A DNA stretch of 64,000 nt from Saccharibacillus soli (GCA_002189105.1 NIOB01000005.1:186001-250000), one strand, 5' to 3'. Numbered from the stretch's first letter, positions 16,441-25,724 are shown. Program-made: numbers and translations. The notes: a model not told the origin generated them from the sequence alone.

Positions 16441-18455
16441 ATCAATATGCACTTCTTGGAAATCCGAATACAGGCAAGACCTCCCTTTTTAATATGCTCA
16501 CCCGTTCTTATGAGACCGTCGGCAACTGGTCGGGCGTCACCGTGGAGAAACGAATCGGAACCCTTCGAGATCGGAGAGGCCGAATTGTCGATCTGCCCGG
16601 TCTCTACTCCCTGCTTCCGCTCACCGCCGATGAAGGTGTTGCTGCACGCTTTTTAATGGAAGAAACACCGGATTGTATCCTCAATATCGTAGACGCCTCC
16701 CAGCTGGAACGAAATCTCTATCTAACGGTGCAGCTGCTGGAATATGAACGGCCTATCTTGATTGGACTGAATATGGTTGACGTCGCACGCAATCGCAAGA
16801 TTACCGTTGACACTGCCGCACTTGAACGTGAATTGGGCGTTCGCGTTGTTGCTATCGTCGCACGTAAGGGAACGGGATGCAATGAGGTACTTCACGCTCT
16901 GGGTGGACTGGATCAATCACCAAGAAGCGAATTCCGAATCGACTACGGGACGGCCGTTGAATCCGGCATCCTTCAATTTACCGAGCTGCTGGAACAATCG
17001 ACGGCTTCTCTGCTTGCGATGCCCCGCTGGACCGCCCTTCAGTTTATGGAAGGCAACGAGGCGGTTCGCACCCTGCTTCCTCCCGATCTGGATCGGAATC
17101 TGTTGGATCAACTGCTGCTGCGGGTCGAACAGGAGCTGAAGCTTTCGGGTGTGGACAGCGATCTGCCCACCTATCTGCGAAAAGTGCGCACCGAACGGAT
17201 CGCAGCGATCTGCCATAATGTGGTGGATCGCTCTACTCCACACACGCATACCGCTACAGAGCGAATCGACGCTATCCTTACGCATCGGGTCATCGGGATT
17301 CCGCTGTTTCTGGCCTTGATGTTCCTGATCTTCAAGTTAACCTTCGACTGGCTGGGCAGCGTGCTGTCGGATCTGCTCGATAGCCTGATCTCCGGTACAC
17401 TGAGCGGCTGGATTTCTTCGCTGCTGACGAACCTTGGCGCTTCCTCGTTCACCCATTCCCTGATCGTGGACGGAATTGTCGGTGGCGTCGGCGGTGTGCT
17501 GGTGTTTCTGCCACAGATTGCAATCTTGTTCCTGTTGATTTCCTTCATTGAAGACTCCGGCTATATGGCTCGGATTACCCTGCTGATGGATCGCACGATG
17601 GAAGCAGTCGGACTGAGCGGCAAGGCTTTTATTCCTTTTATCATCGGTTTCGGCTGCAACGTACCGGCAATCATGGCTGCACGTACGCTGGAGCAGCGCA
17701 AAGATCGCCTGCTGACCACCCTGCTTGTGCCGCTGATGTCCTGTTCTGCAAGACTTCCGGTATATGCGCTGTTTGCAGGCGTGTTCTTTGCTTCCCATCG
17801 GGCAACGGTGGTCATGAGCCTGTATCTGCTGGGCATGGTGCTGGCACTCACACTGGCCAAGCTATTTTCCCGTACTTTGCTGAAAAGTGAACCTTCGCTA
17901 TTTATCGTGGAGCTGCCGCCCTACCGTATGCCGCAGCCCTTGTCGCTGCTTCGCATGACCTGGGAGAAAGTAAAGGGCTTCCTGCGTAAGGCAGGTACGA
18001 TCATTCTGACAGGTTCGATTCTCATCTGGTTTCTGTCCAATACGGGACCGGGCGGCTTTGGGGTTAACATGGATGATAGCTTTTTGGCTGTAATTGGCGG
18101 AGCTTTGTCCAAGCTGTTGGTGCCGCTCGGCTTCGGAACCTGGCAGGCAGGTGCAGCGCTGATTACCGGCTTTATGGCGAAGGAAGTCGTAGTCTCGACC
18201 ATGAACATCATCTATCAGGTGCCCGATCTGGCAGGGCTGGAACATCAGGTTTCCATGGCTTTTACTCCCCTGCAAGCGTTCAGCTTCATTGCCTTTATCC
18301 TGCTCTATATTCCCTGTCTGGCAACCGTGGGTGTTATTCGCAAAGAGACGGCTTCATGGCGCTGGACCTTTTTCTCCATGGGGTATTCGCTCGCACTCGC
18401 TTATCTCGTCGCATGGGTCATCTATCAGGGTGGCCAGTTGATCGGACTTGGCTAA
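16437..18455 (+). CDS. feoB: Ferrous iron transporter FeoB
   Basis: Inner-membrane Fe(II) importer with an N-terminal G domain. 672 residues. G1 is GNPNTGKTS at residues 8-16, G3 DLPG at about 53-56 and G4 NMVD at about 109-112. The helical GDP-release segment runs to about 270. The membrane region follows, with the two Gate motifs visible around SFIEDSGYMAR and GFGCNVPAIMAARTLE, and later GFMAKEVVVSTM. The length matches compact FeoB proteins without the C-terminal extension. It follows feoA with an ATGA overlap and precedes a FeoB-associated peptide. Confidence 0.96.
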   Translation: MNQYALLGNPNTGKTSLFNMLTRSYETVGNWSGVTVEKRIGTLRDRRGRIVDLPGLYSLLPLTADEGVAARFLMEETPDCILNIVDASQLERNLYLTVQLLEYERPILIGLNMVDVARNRKITVDTAALERELGVRVVAIVARKGTGCNEVLHALGGLDQSPRSEFRIDYGTAVESGILQFTELLEQSTASLLAMPRWTALQFMEGNEAVRTLLPPDLDRNLLDQLLLRVEQELKLSGVDSDLPTYLRKVRTERIAAICHNVVDRSTPHTHTATERIDAILTHRVIGIPLFLALMFLIFKLTFDWLGSVLSDLLDSLISGTLSGWISSLLTNLGASSFTHSLIVDGIVGGVGGVLVFLPQIAILFLLISFIEDSGYMARITLLMDRTMEAVGLSGKAFIPFIIGFGCNVPAIMAARTLEQRKDRLLTTLLVPLMSCSARLPVYALFAGVFFASHRATVVMSLYLLGMVLALTLAKLFSRTLLKSEPSLFIVELPPYRMPQPLSLLRMTWEKVKGFLRKAGTIILTGSILIWFLSNTGPGGFGVNMDDSFLAVIGGALSKLLVPLGFGTWQAGAALITGFMAKEVVVSTMNIIYQVPDLAGLEHQVSMAFTPLQAFSFIAFILLYIPCLATVGVIRKETASWRWTFFSMGYSLALAYLVAWVIYQGGQLIGLG

Positions 18456-18479
18456 ATTCCGGAGAAAGGAAGATCATCT

Positions 18480-18677
18480 ATGATTAACTGGCTTATCATT
18501 GGACTTGCGCTCGCCTATTCGGCCTACATTCTCGTTCGGTTCTGGAAAAAAAGCAAACAAGGCGCTTGTGCAGGGTGCTCCGTTCAAGAGAACGGACGCA
18601 CGCCAGTCGGCTGCCCGGGCTGCGCTCCGATTGGATTGTCCGATGAAGCAAGAGCGGCGATGCGAAAGCAAAACTGA
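18480..18677 (+). CDS. FeoB-associated Cys-rich membrane protein
   Basis: 65 residues. One N-terminal membrane helix (MINWLIIGLALAYSAYILV) is followed by a basic loop and Cys residues arranged CAGC and CPGC. This is the layout of the FeoB-associated Cys-rich family, which lies directly after feoB in many Firmicutes; its role is not established and may be assembly or iron handing. The start ATG 18480 follows GGAGAAAGGA. It is the last gene of the feo operon, 24 bases after feoB. Confidence 0.85.
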   Translation: MINWLIIGLALAYSAYILVRFWKKSKQGACAGCSVQENGRTPVGCPGCAPIGLSDEARAAMRKQN

Positions 18678-18728
18678 TTGCTCTGTGGATCGAATCTGAT
18701 ATATACGCCACCCATGAATTCTACCTGC

Positions 18729-18777
18729 AAAAAGACCCCTTGAACAATCCGGCAGCCGGTTGTTCAAAGGGTCTTTT
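18729..18777. terminator. Bidirectional terminator between feo and the DUF58 locus
   Basis: AAAAAGACCC-CTTGAACAA pairs with TTGTTCAA-GGGTCTTTT. A/T runs on both sides let it serve the converging feo operon and the minus-strand moxR operon. Confidence 0.85.
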
Positions 18778-18837
18778 CTTGTTTTCCCAGTCAGAAGATT
18801 CATCAAGCAGCTGGTCGATGAGCCTCACCTACAAGAT

Positions 18838-20148
18838 CTATTGCTTTCTGCCTTGAGTCTCATCGTAACGTACGCGATTGTAACGCTCGATCACTTCTTC
18901 CACCTGTGTGCGGTCCATCTCACGGAAATCGGATTCGTCCGCGATCTCGCGCCCGGTCTCGCTTGGCGTCAGCCAGGGGCGGAAAGAATATCCTTTCCGG
19001 ACGGCTGAACGAACCAATCGGAAGTAATCACGGCGTGGGCCCGCCTCCGGTTCGGCAAACGAAACAAAAAACCGTTTTTTCTTGCGAGATTGTTTGACCT
19101 TCTCCGTGGTATCCAAATACGCCTGCTCATCATCCGGACGTACCAGCCCAGCGGTGATACGAAGATTGGCAAGCAGTTTCTTCAACCATTCCGGCAGCCA
19201 ATCAGCAAATAAAATATAGAGCACCCGCAGGATGTAGTATAGAACAGCCAGGATCGCCAAGACCACGCAGAGCGCCATGACACCCACTATCCACCCATGT
19301 CCCTCGTCAGCCGGGTTACCTGAATCCGGTACAATGAACTGACATTCAGGGGGGAGATCGTCATAGGAGACTTCCTTGCCCTCCCGGTCGGCCTTTTGCT
19401 TTAGCTGCTCATACAAAATCACACAACGGCTGCTTATATCACTGTTTTTCTTGGGTTCGGTCCGAAATTCGATCGAATCTTCTGACCCTTGCGAAAATAG
19501 GCCTGCCAACGGATTGGACAAGGGCAGAATAAGTCCCACCCCAAGGATCAACACCATCAACAAGGTCGTAAGCCCCCGGTTCGCATACAACAGCGGATTG
19601 GTAGGCATCTCTTCTGAACCCGATAATCCCTGCGATTCCCGAATTCGTCCGGTATTCCAGCGAAGCAGCATGAAGGCAAGAGACAACACGGCGAACAAAT
19701 AAATCGAAAATCGGTAAGCTTCAAGCGGCTCAGACGCAAACGAAATCTGATACAACACCACGCCAGCTACCAGCCAGAACAGAGCGGCCAGCGTCTGAGT
19801 GCGACTGTTTGGCAGAACGCGCAGCTCCAGATGTACGCCCCATCCTCCGGCAATCACAAGCAGAATAAACACGCACACCAGTTGACCGATGGAGAGCGGG
19901 ATGGGAAGCACAGCCAGGATTAAACAGATCAGAAGCGGTACGGATGCTGAAGTGAATTGAGCCGCTTCACGCCGCAGACGTGCACCACAGATCCGGCCGC
20001 CCAGCACGCTGAGGGCAACTGCACCCAGCAGCAGATAAGGCGAGATTTCAATCACGTATACCGCCAAGATCAGCAGCAGCGGATAGACAAGAATGGCTTC
20101 CACCAGAGACAACCGCAATCTAGTAAGGGTCATTCTCAGCTTGCTCAT
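18838..20148 (-). CDS. Membrane protein with C-terminal DUF4129 (copy 1)
   Basis: 436 residues. About six hydrophobic helices in the first 215 residues are followed by an exposed loop (about 225-285), another helix (about 295-320) and a cytoplasmic basic tail ending in a DUF4129 segment (about 370-430, with FRPWLTPSETGREIAD and VEEVIERYNRVRYDE). This is the frame of YebA-like proteins of moxR-DUF58 operons, but those carry a transglutaminase domain of about 300 more residues, and no transglutaminase Cys-His-Asp arrangement is visible here. The ATG overlaps the preceding DUF58 gene (ATGA) behind AAGGAGGTG. It is a clear paralogue of the gene at 21383. Function unknown. Confidence 0.8.
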   Translation of the reverse strand: MSKLRMTLTRLRLSLVEAILVYPLLLILAVYVIEISPYLLLGAVALSVLGGRICGARLRREAAQFTSASVPLLICLILAVLPIPLSIGQLVCVFILLVIAGGWGVHLELRVLPNSRTQTLAALFWLVAGVVLYQISFASEPLEAYRFSIYLFAVLSLAFMLLRWNTGRIRESQGLSGSEEMPTNPLLYANRGLTTLLMVLILGVGLILPLSNPLAGLFSQGSEDSIEFRTEPKKNSDISSRCVILYEQLKQKADREGKEVSYDDLPPECQFIVPDSGNPADEGHGWIVGVMALCVVLAILAVLYYILRVLYILFADWLPEWLKKLLANLRITAGLVRPDDEQAYLDTTEKVKQSRKKKRFFVSFAEPEAGPRRDYFRLVRSAVRKGYSFRPWLTPSETGREIADESDFREMDRTQVEEVIERYNRVRYDETQGRKQ

Positions 20149-21320
20149 GCACCCACCTCCTTCTGCTTCGATACTTCAGAAGATGGAGACTGCTTTTCGG
20201 ATGCAGCAGCTGCCTCGCTCTCACGCTTGGGACGCAGGATGCTTAATTGATGTCCGGCACGTTCCAGAGGAGCGGCGGCCTGACGAAGTTCTGCCTCGCT
20301 GCCCTTGCTGACGAGAATATAATCACGCGCAGTACCTCGTTCTCCGACCTCTGCCTGCAGGGTCTTCGACAGCGACTGGCGCTCCTTGAGCCGAATTCCC
20401 GCCATGGCCTCCAGCAGGAGATGCCGATGGGCAGCTCCCCCGTCTATAGGGACTCTGGGACTGGACAACGTATGGGCATTATGAACAAATCCAACCTGCA
20501 CGCCGGAGGCAATCAGGCGATCCGCACAGGTCGCCGCCAGGCTGATCGTCTGTTCCGCCTCTGCCTCACTCTGCCCTCCGGCCATCCCTGCGACCACGTC
20601 GCCGATGTCCAGCACGATCATCACCTGGGGATCGGCGGAGTGTCCCTGCCGGTGTACCTGAAGGCCACCGGTTCGCGCGGTAGCCTTCCAGTCAATGCGA
20701 TTCATCGGATCGCCCGGCGCATATTCCCGGGAACCTTCGATCATAAAAGGATCTTCCAAAATCCAGCGGCGCACGGCGAACTCGCCCTGCCAACTGTGCC
20801 AGCTGTACGGAAGCTCCTTCTCGTCCAGCAGCCTGGGATAGACAACCAGCGGACTCTCGATATGGATGGAACGCGAACGCAGCACGAATCCCAGCAGATC
20901 GCCCGCCGTCATAAAGATGCTGGACAGACTGAAGATTCCACGGCTCTCACATACGACAAAATGTCGTCGGGTTACCCGCCGATGCGGCAGAAGGGCGAAC
21001 CCGCTGGTGTGCGTCTGATACACACTGCCGAGCTGCACTTTCGAGATCGTATTTCCACGAAATCGAAAGGCGGCCGGAAATTCCGATTCCAGCCGCAGCC
21101 ATGGAACCGGTATGCTTTTATTATTCTCAATGACTTCCACAAGTTCCAGATGATCGCCTGCATAACAACGATCACGATTGAACTTTCGACTGTAGATGAT
21201 CCCGCGCAGCGAGCCGCGTCCAAACAGGAACGCCTGCCCTGCGACCAGAATCACCCCCGCCAACAGCAGACCTAACAAAGCCAAACGCTTCCCCTTCTTC
21301 CGACAGGCGGCCTCCGCCAT
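20145..21320 (-). CDS. DUF58 membrane protein (copy 1)
   Basis: 391 residues. An N-terminal membrane helix pair (about 10-32) is followed by a beta-rich region and the DUF58 core at about 185-240: REYAPGDPMNRIDWKATAR, then LQVHRQG and MIVLDIGD, a von Willebrand-like fold start. The protein aligns along its length with the DUF58 protein at 22660 (for example VPWLRLE, YPRLL.E.ELP and WQGE..VRRWI.DPF are shared), so the pair arose by duplication. The start ATG 21320 follows AGGAAA. DUF58 proteins usually work with MoxR ATPases; the substrate is unknown. C-terminal about 30 residues are charged and low complexity. Confidence 0.85.
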   Translation of the reverse strand: MAEAACRKKGKRLALLGLLLAGVILVAGQAFLFGRGSLRGIIYSRKFNRDRCYAGDHLELVEVIENNKSIPVPWLRLESEFPAAFRFRGNTISKVQLGSVYQTHTSGFALLPHRRVTRRHFVVCESRGIFSLSSIFMTAGDLLGFVLRSRSIHIESPLVVYPRLLDEKELPYSWHSWQGEFAVRRWILEDPFMIEGSREYAPGDPMNRIDWKATARTGGLQVHRQGHSADPQVMIVLDIGDVVAGMAGGQSEAEAEQTISLAATCADRLIASGVQVGFVHNAHTLSSPRVPIDGGAAHRHLLLEAMAGIRLKERQSLSKTLQAEVGERGTARDYILVSKGSEAELRQAAAPLERAGHQLSILRPKRESEAAAASEKQSPSSEVSKQKEVGA

Positions 21321-21382
21321 TATTTCCTGATCTCTCCATTATAAACAGGCAGGCCTCCTCGAAGCAAAAGCATGTCAGCTTC

Positions 21383-22663
21383 TTAGGAATCCTGGTCGCC
21401 GTAGCGCGCTCGGTTATAACGTTCGACCAACTGCTCCAGTTCGGAATCCGACAGCTCGGTATAAGCGTTTTTCGCCAATTCTCTACCGGTCTCTGCCGGT
21501 GTACGGCTGGCGATGAACGGTAGACCTTGGCGCAGGGCGTGCAGTACCACACTGCGATAACGCAGCCGGGGATCTTCCCCCGTGTAAGCCGCTTCCCGCC
21601 GTCCAAAACCAAAGCGGAACGAACGCTTGCGACTTCGTGTCTGTTCAGCGGACAGCTTCTCGGCGCGATCCGTGTAGTTTGTACTGTCCTGTACACTGCG
21701 CAGCTCACGCATGAGACCCAGGCGGGCGGCAATCTTGCGAATAAGATTGCGAATCCCATTGGGCAGCCACCGTCCGAACAGACGATAGAGCAGCCACAAT
21801 ACCAGCAGCCCTACGCCGGCCCAGAATAAGACCTGGAAGGTATATCCAATCATCTTGAGCCATAGAGGCGTCTCCTGCTTTTCGCCCATATCCATCAGTC
21901 CGGACAAGTCGGCCGAAGGCATAGGACCAGTTTGGGGAACCGGTGAACCTGACGGCTTGCCACCGGCAAAAATCGATAACCACCATTCACGGATTGCGTT
22001 CAATATACCCGTGGGTCCGCCGATGATTCCCGCCACCACCACACATCCGGCCACGATCCAGGTCAATTTGCGGTTGGTCGTCAAGATGCCGGATAAGGCA
22101 GAAGTTCGCTCACCGACGGCGTTTCTAACCCGATCGCCATTCACCAGCAGCAAGGTCAAGGCAAGAAGCAGCACCGACAGGACATACAAAGGGGTCCGAT
22201 AGCCAAGCAGCTCGGGGGTACGTCCCGCGATAATGTAGAGCACGAACATAGCGGTGAGACCGGTCAATGGAATCCGTACCCACATATTGTCCCACAGCTG
22301 CCGACGGCCTACGAGCAGGCCGCGCAGTGCCGCGACCAGCAGCAGCGCAGCGGCAGCTCCACGGGCGAGCAGCCCGCCGGGGAACATCAGCGCCAGCAGC
22401 AGCGCTGCCGCAAAAGGCAGTGCTGCCAGCCAGCCTGCGGCCCGTGCTTCCGCCTGCCGCAGGCCGATCCAGCTGGCGCAGACATGCAGCGCCAGCATCG
22501 GCAGGAGCAGCAGCAGATCCGGCTGCTGCACGACATAATGCGCCAGCAGCGCAGCAGGCGCATAGGCAGTCAGCACTTCCAGCAGCGAGTAGGCTGCTGG
22601 GCGGCCAAATCCGCGCAGCAGCGGCTGCCGCTGCGCCTTCGCCCCGTTCTGGATCTTCGTCAT
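21383..22663 (-). CDS. Membrane protein with C-terminal DUF4129 (copy 2)
   Basis: 426 residues. Hydrophobic helices fill about 20-210, an exposed loop follows, then a further helix near 265-290, and a cytoplasmic DUF4129 tail (about 365-420) with LPFIASRTPAETGRELAK and LEQLVERYNRARYGD. It is a paralogue of the protein at 18838 and also lacks a transglutaminase domain. The N-terminal half is unusually Ala/Leu-rich with high-GC codons. The ATG overlaps the DUF58 stop (ATGA) behind GAGAGGAGG, so translation is coupled. Confidence 0.8.
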   Translation of the reverse strand: MTKIQNGAKAQRQPLLRGFGRPAAYSLLEVLTAYAPAALLAHYVVQQPDLLLLLPMLALHVCASWIGLRQAEARAAGWLAALPFAAALLLALMFPGGLLARGAAAALLLVAALRGLLVGRRQLWDNMWVRIPLTGLTAMFVLYIIAGRTPELLGYRTPLYVLSVLLLALTLLLVNGDRVRNAVGERTSALSGILTTNRKLTWIVAGCVVVAGIIGGPTGILNAIREWWLSIFAGGKPSGSPVPQTGPMPSADLSGLMDMGEKQETPLWLKMIGYTFQVLFWAGVGLLVLWLLYRLFGRWLPNGIRNLIRKIAARLGLMRELRSVQDSTNYTDRAEKLSAEQTRSRKRSFRFGFGRREAAYTGEDPRLRYRSVVLHALRQGLPFIASRTPAETGRELAKNAYTELSDSELEQLVERYNRARYGDQDS

Positions 22664-23814
22664 AGAACGGCCTCCTCTCGATGCGCCGCTTCGCGGCGCT
22701 GCTCCGGCCGCATGGACGGTCGGTCTCCCAAAGGCGAGTCGGCAGTGAATCCGGTCAGGCCAACCCGATGCCCGAGCTGCTCCAGTGCGGCAACTGCTTC
22801 TTCCATCTTGGGCGAACGATGCGCCGTAACCAGCAGATAATCGATCGGCTCGCGGAATTCACGCTGCGCTTCCAGCTGAAGCAGTTCGTGAAACGGCAGA
22901 CGCGATTTTAATTCAAACGCCGCCATCGCTTCCATCATCCGATTTAAATGTACCGGCCCGTAATCCATATCCAGCCGATAACCCGCTTCGCCTAACTGGG
23001 AATGACCGTTATGGGCAAAGCCTGCGGCCATTCCCTGACCGATCAGCGAAGCTCCACAGGTGGCGGCGAGCGACAGCTGACGTTCGATTAACGAAGGGCG
23101 AGTGACCACGCTCCACATGCTCTCCGAGTCCTCAACATTCAATAGAATCATCACGCGCGGATCGGCAGAATACCCGTTCTTGTGTACTTGCAGCTGCCCC
23201 GTTCGGGCACTGGCCTTCCAGTGAATCCGGTTCATGGGATCTCCTGCCGCATACTGGCGAACGCCGGTAATCAGAAAGGGATCATCCACGATCCAGCGGC
23301 GTACGGACAGTTCTCCCTGCCAGGTCTTCCACGAGACGGGAAGTTCATCTTCCGCAATCAATCGGGGATGGATCACCATGCGCATGTTGAGCTGTACTTT
23401 TTTTGAAGGCGCATACAATCCAAACAGGTCGCCACCCGTCATCGTAGCCGATTCAATGGGATAGATCCCGCGTGTCCGGCAGAGAATCCGGTGCGTACGG
23501 GTAATCCTGGTACGAGCCGGAAGGGTGAACAGACTGGTATGATTCTGATAGATATTTCCTTCGCTGACGTTGGTATCGGAACTGCGGGTGAATGATAGCG
23601 CAGAGGGCAGCATCGCTTCAAGACGAAGCCAAGGAACGGGAAGCGGCTTGCGGTTGGAGAGTGTCTCGACCATCTCGACCTGCTCCCCCTCCCGGCAGAC
23701 ATACCGGCTGAAGCTGCGCTCATATCCCAGGCGAGCCAGCGCCGGTTTGCCCAGCAGCCAGCCCTGCACCAGAACGATCAGAGCCGCAAGCAGCAGAAGT
23801 CCAAGCAGCGCCAT
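22660..23814 (-). CDS. DUF58 membrane protein (copy 2)
   Basis: 384 residues. An N-terminal membrane helix (about 1-22) is followed by a beta-rich region and the DUF58 signature near 180-235 (RQYAAGDPMNRIHWKASAR, LQVHKNG, MILLNVED). A C-terminal charged, Arg/Glu-rich tail has no homologue signature. The ATG is immediately after the moxR stop codon (TAGATG), so it probably depends on termination-reinitiation. It is the ancestral-position partner of moxR; its paralogue is at 20145. Confidence 0.85.
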   Translation of the reverse strand: MALLGLLLLAALIVLVQGWLLGKPALARLGYERSFSRYVCREGEQVEMVETLSNRKPLPVPWLRLEAMLPSALSFTRSSDTNVSEGNIYQNHTSLFTLPARTRITRTHRILCRTRGIYPIESATMTGGDLFGLYAPSKKVQLNMRMVIHPRLIAEDELPVSWKTWQGELSVRRWIVDDPFLITGVRQYAAGDPMNRIHWKASARTGQLQVHKNGYSADPRVMILLNVEDSESMWSVVTRPSLIERQLSLAATCGASLIGQGMAAGFAHNGHSQLGEAGYRLDMDYGPVHLNRMMEAMAAFELKSRLPFHELLQLEAQREFREPIDYLLVTAHRSPKMEEAVAALEQLGHRVGLTGFTADSPLGDRPSMRPEQRREAAHREEAVL

Positions 23815-24783
23815 CTATCTCACTTCGCTTTCCAGTCCCTCTTCACTTGGAACAGGGATACGCTCCGTCAATTCAGCCAGAATCCGTTCAGCCGGGTTGC
23901 CCTGCTGGTCATATCGATTGTTCAGCACGAGGCGGTGGGCGCAGACGGGAACCAGCAGCTTTTTCACATCATCCGGCAAAATATAATCCCTGCCCTTGAG
24001 CGCGGCATAGGCTTGGCAGGCACGCAGCAGCGACTGGGTGCCCCGAGGGCTGATACCCAGAGCAAGCTCGGCATGACTTCTCGATGCGTCCGCCAGTGCC
24101 ACCATATAATCCAGCAGATCATCATTGATCTTCACCTGACGGCATGCGGCCTGTGCTTCCAGCACCTCTTGAGCTGTAGCTGTCGCTTCAACCGACCCCA
24201 CGCTTAACCCGCCTGCCTGTACGGTGCGGCGCAGAATCTCGCGTCCTTCGGCAGCAGACGGATAGCCCAGCTTCATCCGGATCATGAATCGGTCCATTTG
24301 CGCCTCCGGCAGCGGGAATGTACCCTGGTTGTCCACTGGGTTCTGCGTAGCCAGGACCATAAAAGGCTGTTCCAGCTTCATCGTTTCCCCATCGACACTG
24401 ATCTGACGTTCTTCCATACATTCCAGCAGACTCGACTGCGTACGCGGCGTCGCCCGGTTGATCTCGTCAGCCAGTACAATGCTGGCAAACAGCGGGCCGG
24501 GACGGAAATGGAATTCGCCATCTTTTTGATTGTAGAAATGGATGCCTGTCAGATCGGAAGGCAGCAGATCGGGCGTAAACTGAATACGCTGGAAGCTCAG
24601 ACTCAGCGAAGCCGCCAGGCTCTTGGCCAACATCGTCTTGCCGGTGCCCGGTACATCTTCAAGCAGCACATGACCGGAAGCGAGCAGGGCAGTGAGCAGC
24701 AGATCCACTTCTTCGTCTTTGCCGACGATGATTTTCCCGATGTTTTGCTTGAGTTTGGATGCGAGGTCTTGTACGTTTTTCAT
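23815..24783 (-). CDS. MoxR-family AAA+ ATPase
   Basis: 322 residues from ATG 24783, which has a perfect GGAGG seven bases upstream; the longer frame lacks a ribosome site. Walker A is EDVPGTGKTMLAKS (about 41-54), Walker B VLADEINRA, with the MoxR sequence TQNPVDNQGTFPLPEAQMDRF and sensor segments, then a C-terminal lid (about 215-300). MoxR ATPases act as chaperone-like partners of DUF58/VWA proteins. It heads a five-gene operon of moxR followed by two DUF58/DUF4129 pairs. Confidence 0.93.
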   Translation of the reverse strand: MKNVQDLASKLKQNIGKIIVGKDEEVDLLLTALLASGHVLLEDVPGTGKTMLAKSLAASLSLSFQRIQFTPDLLPSDLTGIHFYNQKDGEFHFRPGPLFASIVLADEINRATPRTQSSLLECMEERQISVDGETMKLEQPFMVLATQNPVDNQGTFPLPEAQMDRFMIRMKLGYPSAAEGREILRRTVQAGGLSVGSVEATATAQEVLEAQAACRQVKINDDLLDYMVALADASRSHAELALGISPRGTQSLLRACQAYAALKGRDYILPDDVKKLLVPVCAHRLVLNNRYDQQGNPAERILAELTERIPVPSEEGLESEVR

Positions 24784-24888
24784 GAACGTTCCTCCGTCTT
24801 CCCTGTACCGCGTCCTGCATAGAGGCAAACCGCTGGATGGGATATGTATTGAAATCACTTTAGACTTCCTGTTTCTTCCTACCTTTTC

Positions 24889-24917
24889 ATTTTAACAAAG
24901 ACGATAGCGTTTTCCAA
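24889..24917 (-). promoter_or_regulatory. Promoter of the moxR operon
   Basis: TTGGAA (24917-24912), 17-base spacer, TAAAAT (24894-24889) on the minus strand, about 100 bases before moxR. Confidence 0.62.
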
Positions 24918-24968
24918 ACCCGATGCCCCCTTGGTTGGATACCTTTAATGAAAATGTGCCTATCCAAA

Positions 24969-25006
24969 TAAAACCGGAAGGATCGTATACGATCGCTTCC
25001 GGTTTT
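24969..25006. terminator. Terminator between the Cys-motif gene pair and moxR
   Basis: AAAACCGGAAG-GATCGTATACGATC-CTTCCGGTTTTT is a nearly perfect palindrome with A and T runs at its ends. It should end the minus-strand transcript of the two small genes at 25013-25572. Confidence 0.83.
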
Positions 25007-25012
25007 TCGGGT

Positions 25013-25147
25013 TTATTCGACGGACACGCTTTCTTGCAATTTGCGCAATCTGTCGAGCAATACTTGGACTTGTTTGGGGCTGTCTCCGCGATCGGTATAA
25101 GCCGACCGTTTGGAAAAATATTGCTTCCTTATATCGGATTTACTCAT
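25013..25147 (-). CDS. Small basic protein, 44 residues, coupled to the preceding gene
   Basis: The frame starts with the ATG that overlaps the stop codon of the upstream gene (ATGA at 25147-25144) and ends just before a terminator, so it sits correctly within a transcript. The product begins MSKSDIRKQYFSKRSAY and ends in an amphipathic Leu-rich helix (VQVLLDRLRKLQE). No own ribosome site is visible, so expression would rely on coupling. No family recognised. Confidence 0.5.
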   Translation of the reverse strand: MSKSDIRKQYFSKRSAYTDRGDSPKQVQVLLDRLRKLQESVSVE

Positions 25148-25572
25148 GAAGCACCGCGTCCGTTGCGGCTCTGAAGCTTGTCCAGCTTCTGACTCATGAC
25201 CGCAAGACGCCGCTTGAGTTCGATCTGCCAACGCTTGTCGCCCATCTGTTTGGCAACACCAAGCAGATCCAGCGATAGATCAATCTGATTACGAACCGAT
25301 TCCATCTTATCTTCACTGTCGATACTGACGCAGTTGGCAAAAATCTCTTCGTCGTCTTCAAGCACGTAATCCTGGAAATCGATCTCCGATTCCCCATCGC
25401 CATGCGCATATTCAGCCAGAATCTCGTATTCGCTCTCGACTTTATAATGAACTTCAATTCGCTGGCATACCGGACAATAGAGTAAAGGGACATTATGAAC
25501 CTGCGTTCGATAGTGTGTTAATGTCCCTTTTGTTCCGATCATGCTGGCTCCGCAACAAAAACTCATGGTCAT
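25144..25572 (-). CDS. Putative zinc-binding protein with paired Cys motifs
   Basis: 142 residues. SFCCGAS at the N-terminus and YCPVCQR at about 33-39 give two Cys pairs suitable for a zinc knuckle. An acidic middle (about 50-85) and a C-terminal helical segment rich in Lys/Arg and Leu follow. I do not recognise the family with confidence; the layout resembles YgiT/YokU-type zinc-finger proteins only in the N-terminal part. Two ATG codons are possible: 25572 is only four bases after AAGGAGG while 25566 is ten bases after it, and the second may be the true start. It shares a transcript with the small gene downstream. Confidence 0.65.
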   Translation of the reverse strand: MTMSFCCGASMIGTKGTLTHYRTQVHNVPLLYCPVCQRIEVHYKVESEYEILAEYAHGDGESEIDFQDYVLEDDEEIFANCVSIDSEDKMESVRNQIDLSLDLLGVAKQMGDKRWQIELKRRLAVMSQKLDKLQSRNGRGAS

Positions 25573-25684
25573 TCCCCCTCCTTGTCGGCTTCCTTTTCTT
25601 CTTACTTAACCATTTTGGGAGGCTTAAACTTACTTGGCCTTCATCTTAGCATGGAACGGAAAGACATGCCAGAGGGCAAAGGTG

Positions 25685-25724
25685 CAAAAAAGCCTTCTTT
25701 CCGACGGAGTCGGGAAAGAAGGCC
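25685..25724 (-). terminator. Terminator of the peroxiredoxin gene
   Basis: Minus-strand GGCCTTCTTTCCCGAC pairs with GTCGGAAAGAAGGC, followed by TTTTTTG, 50 bases after the stop codon. Confidence 0.87.
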
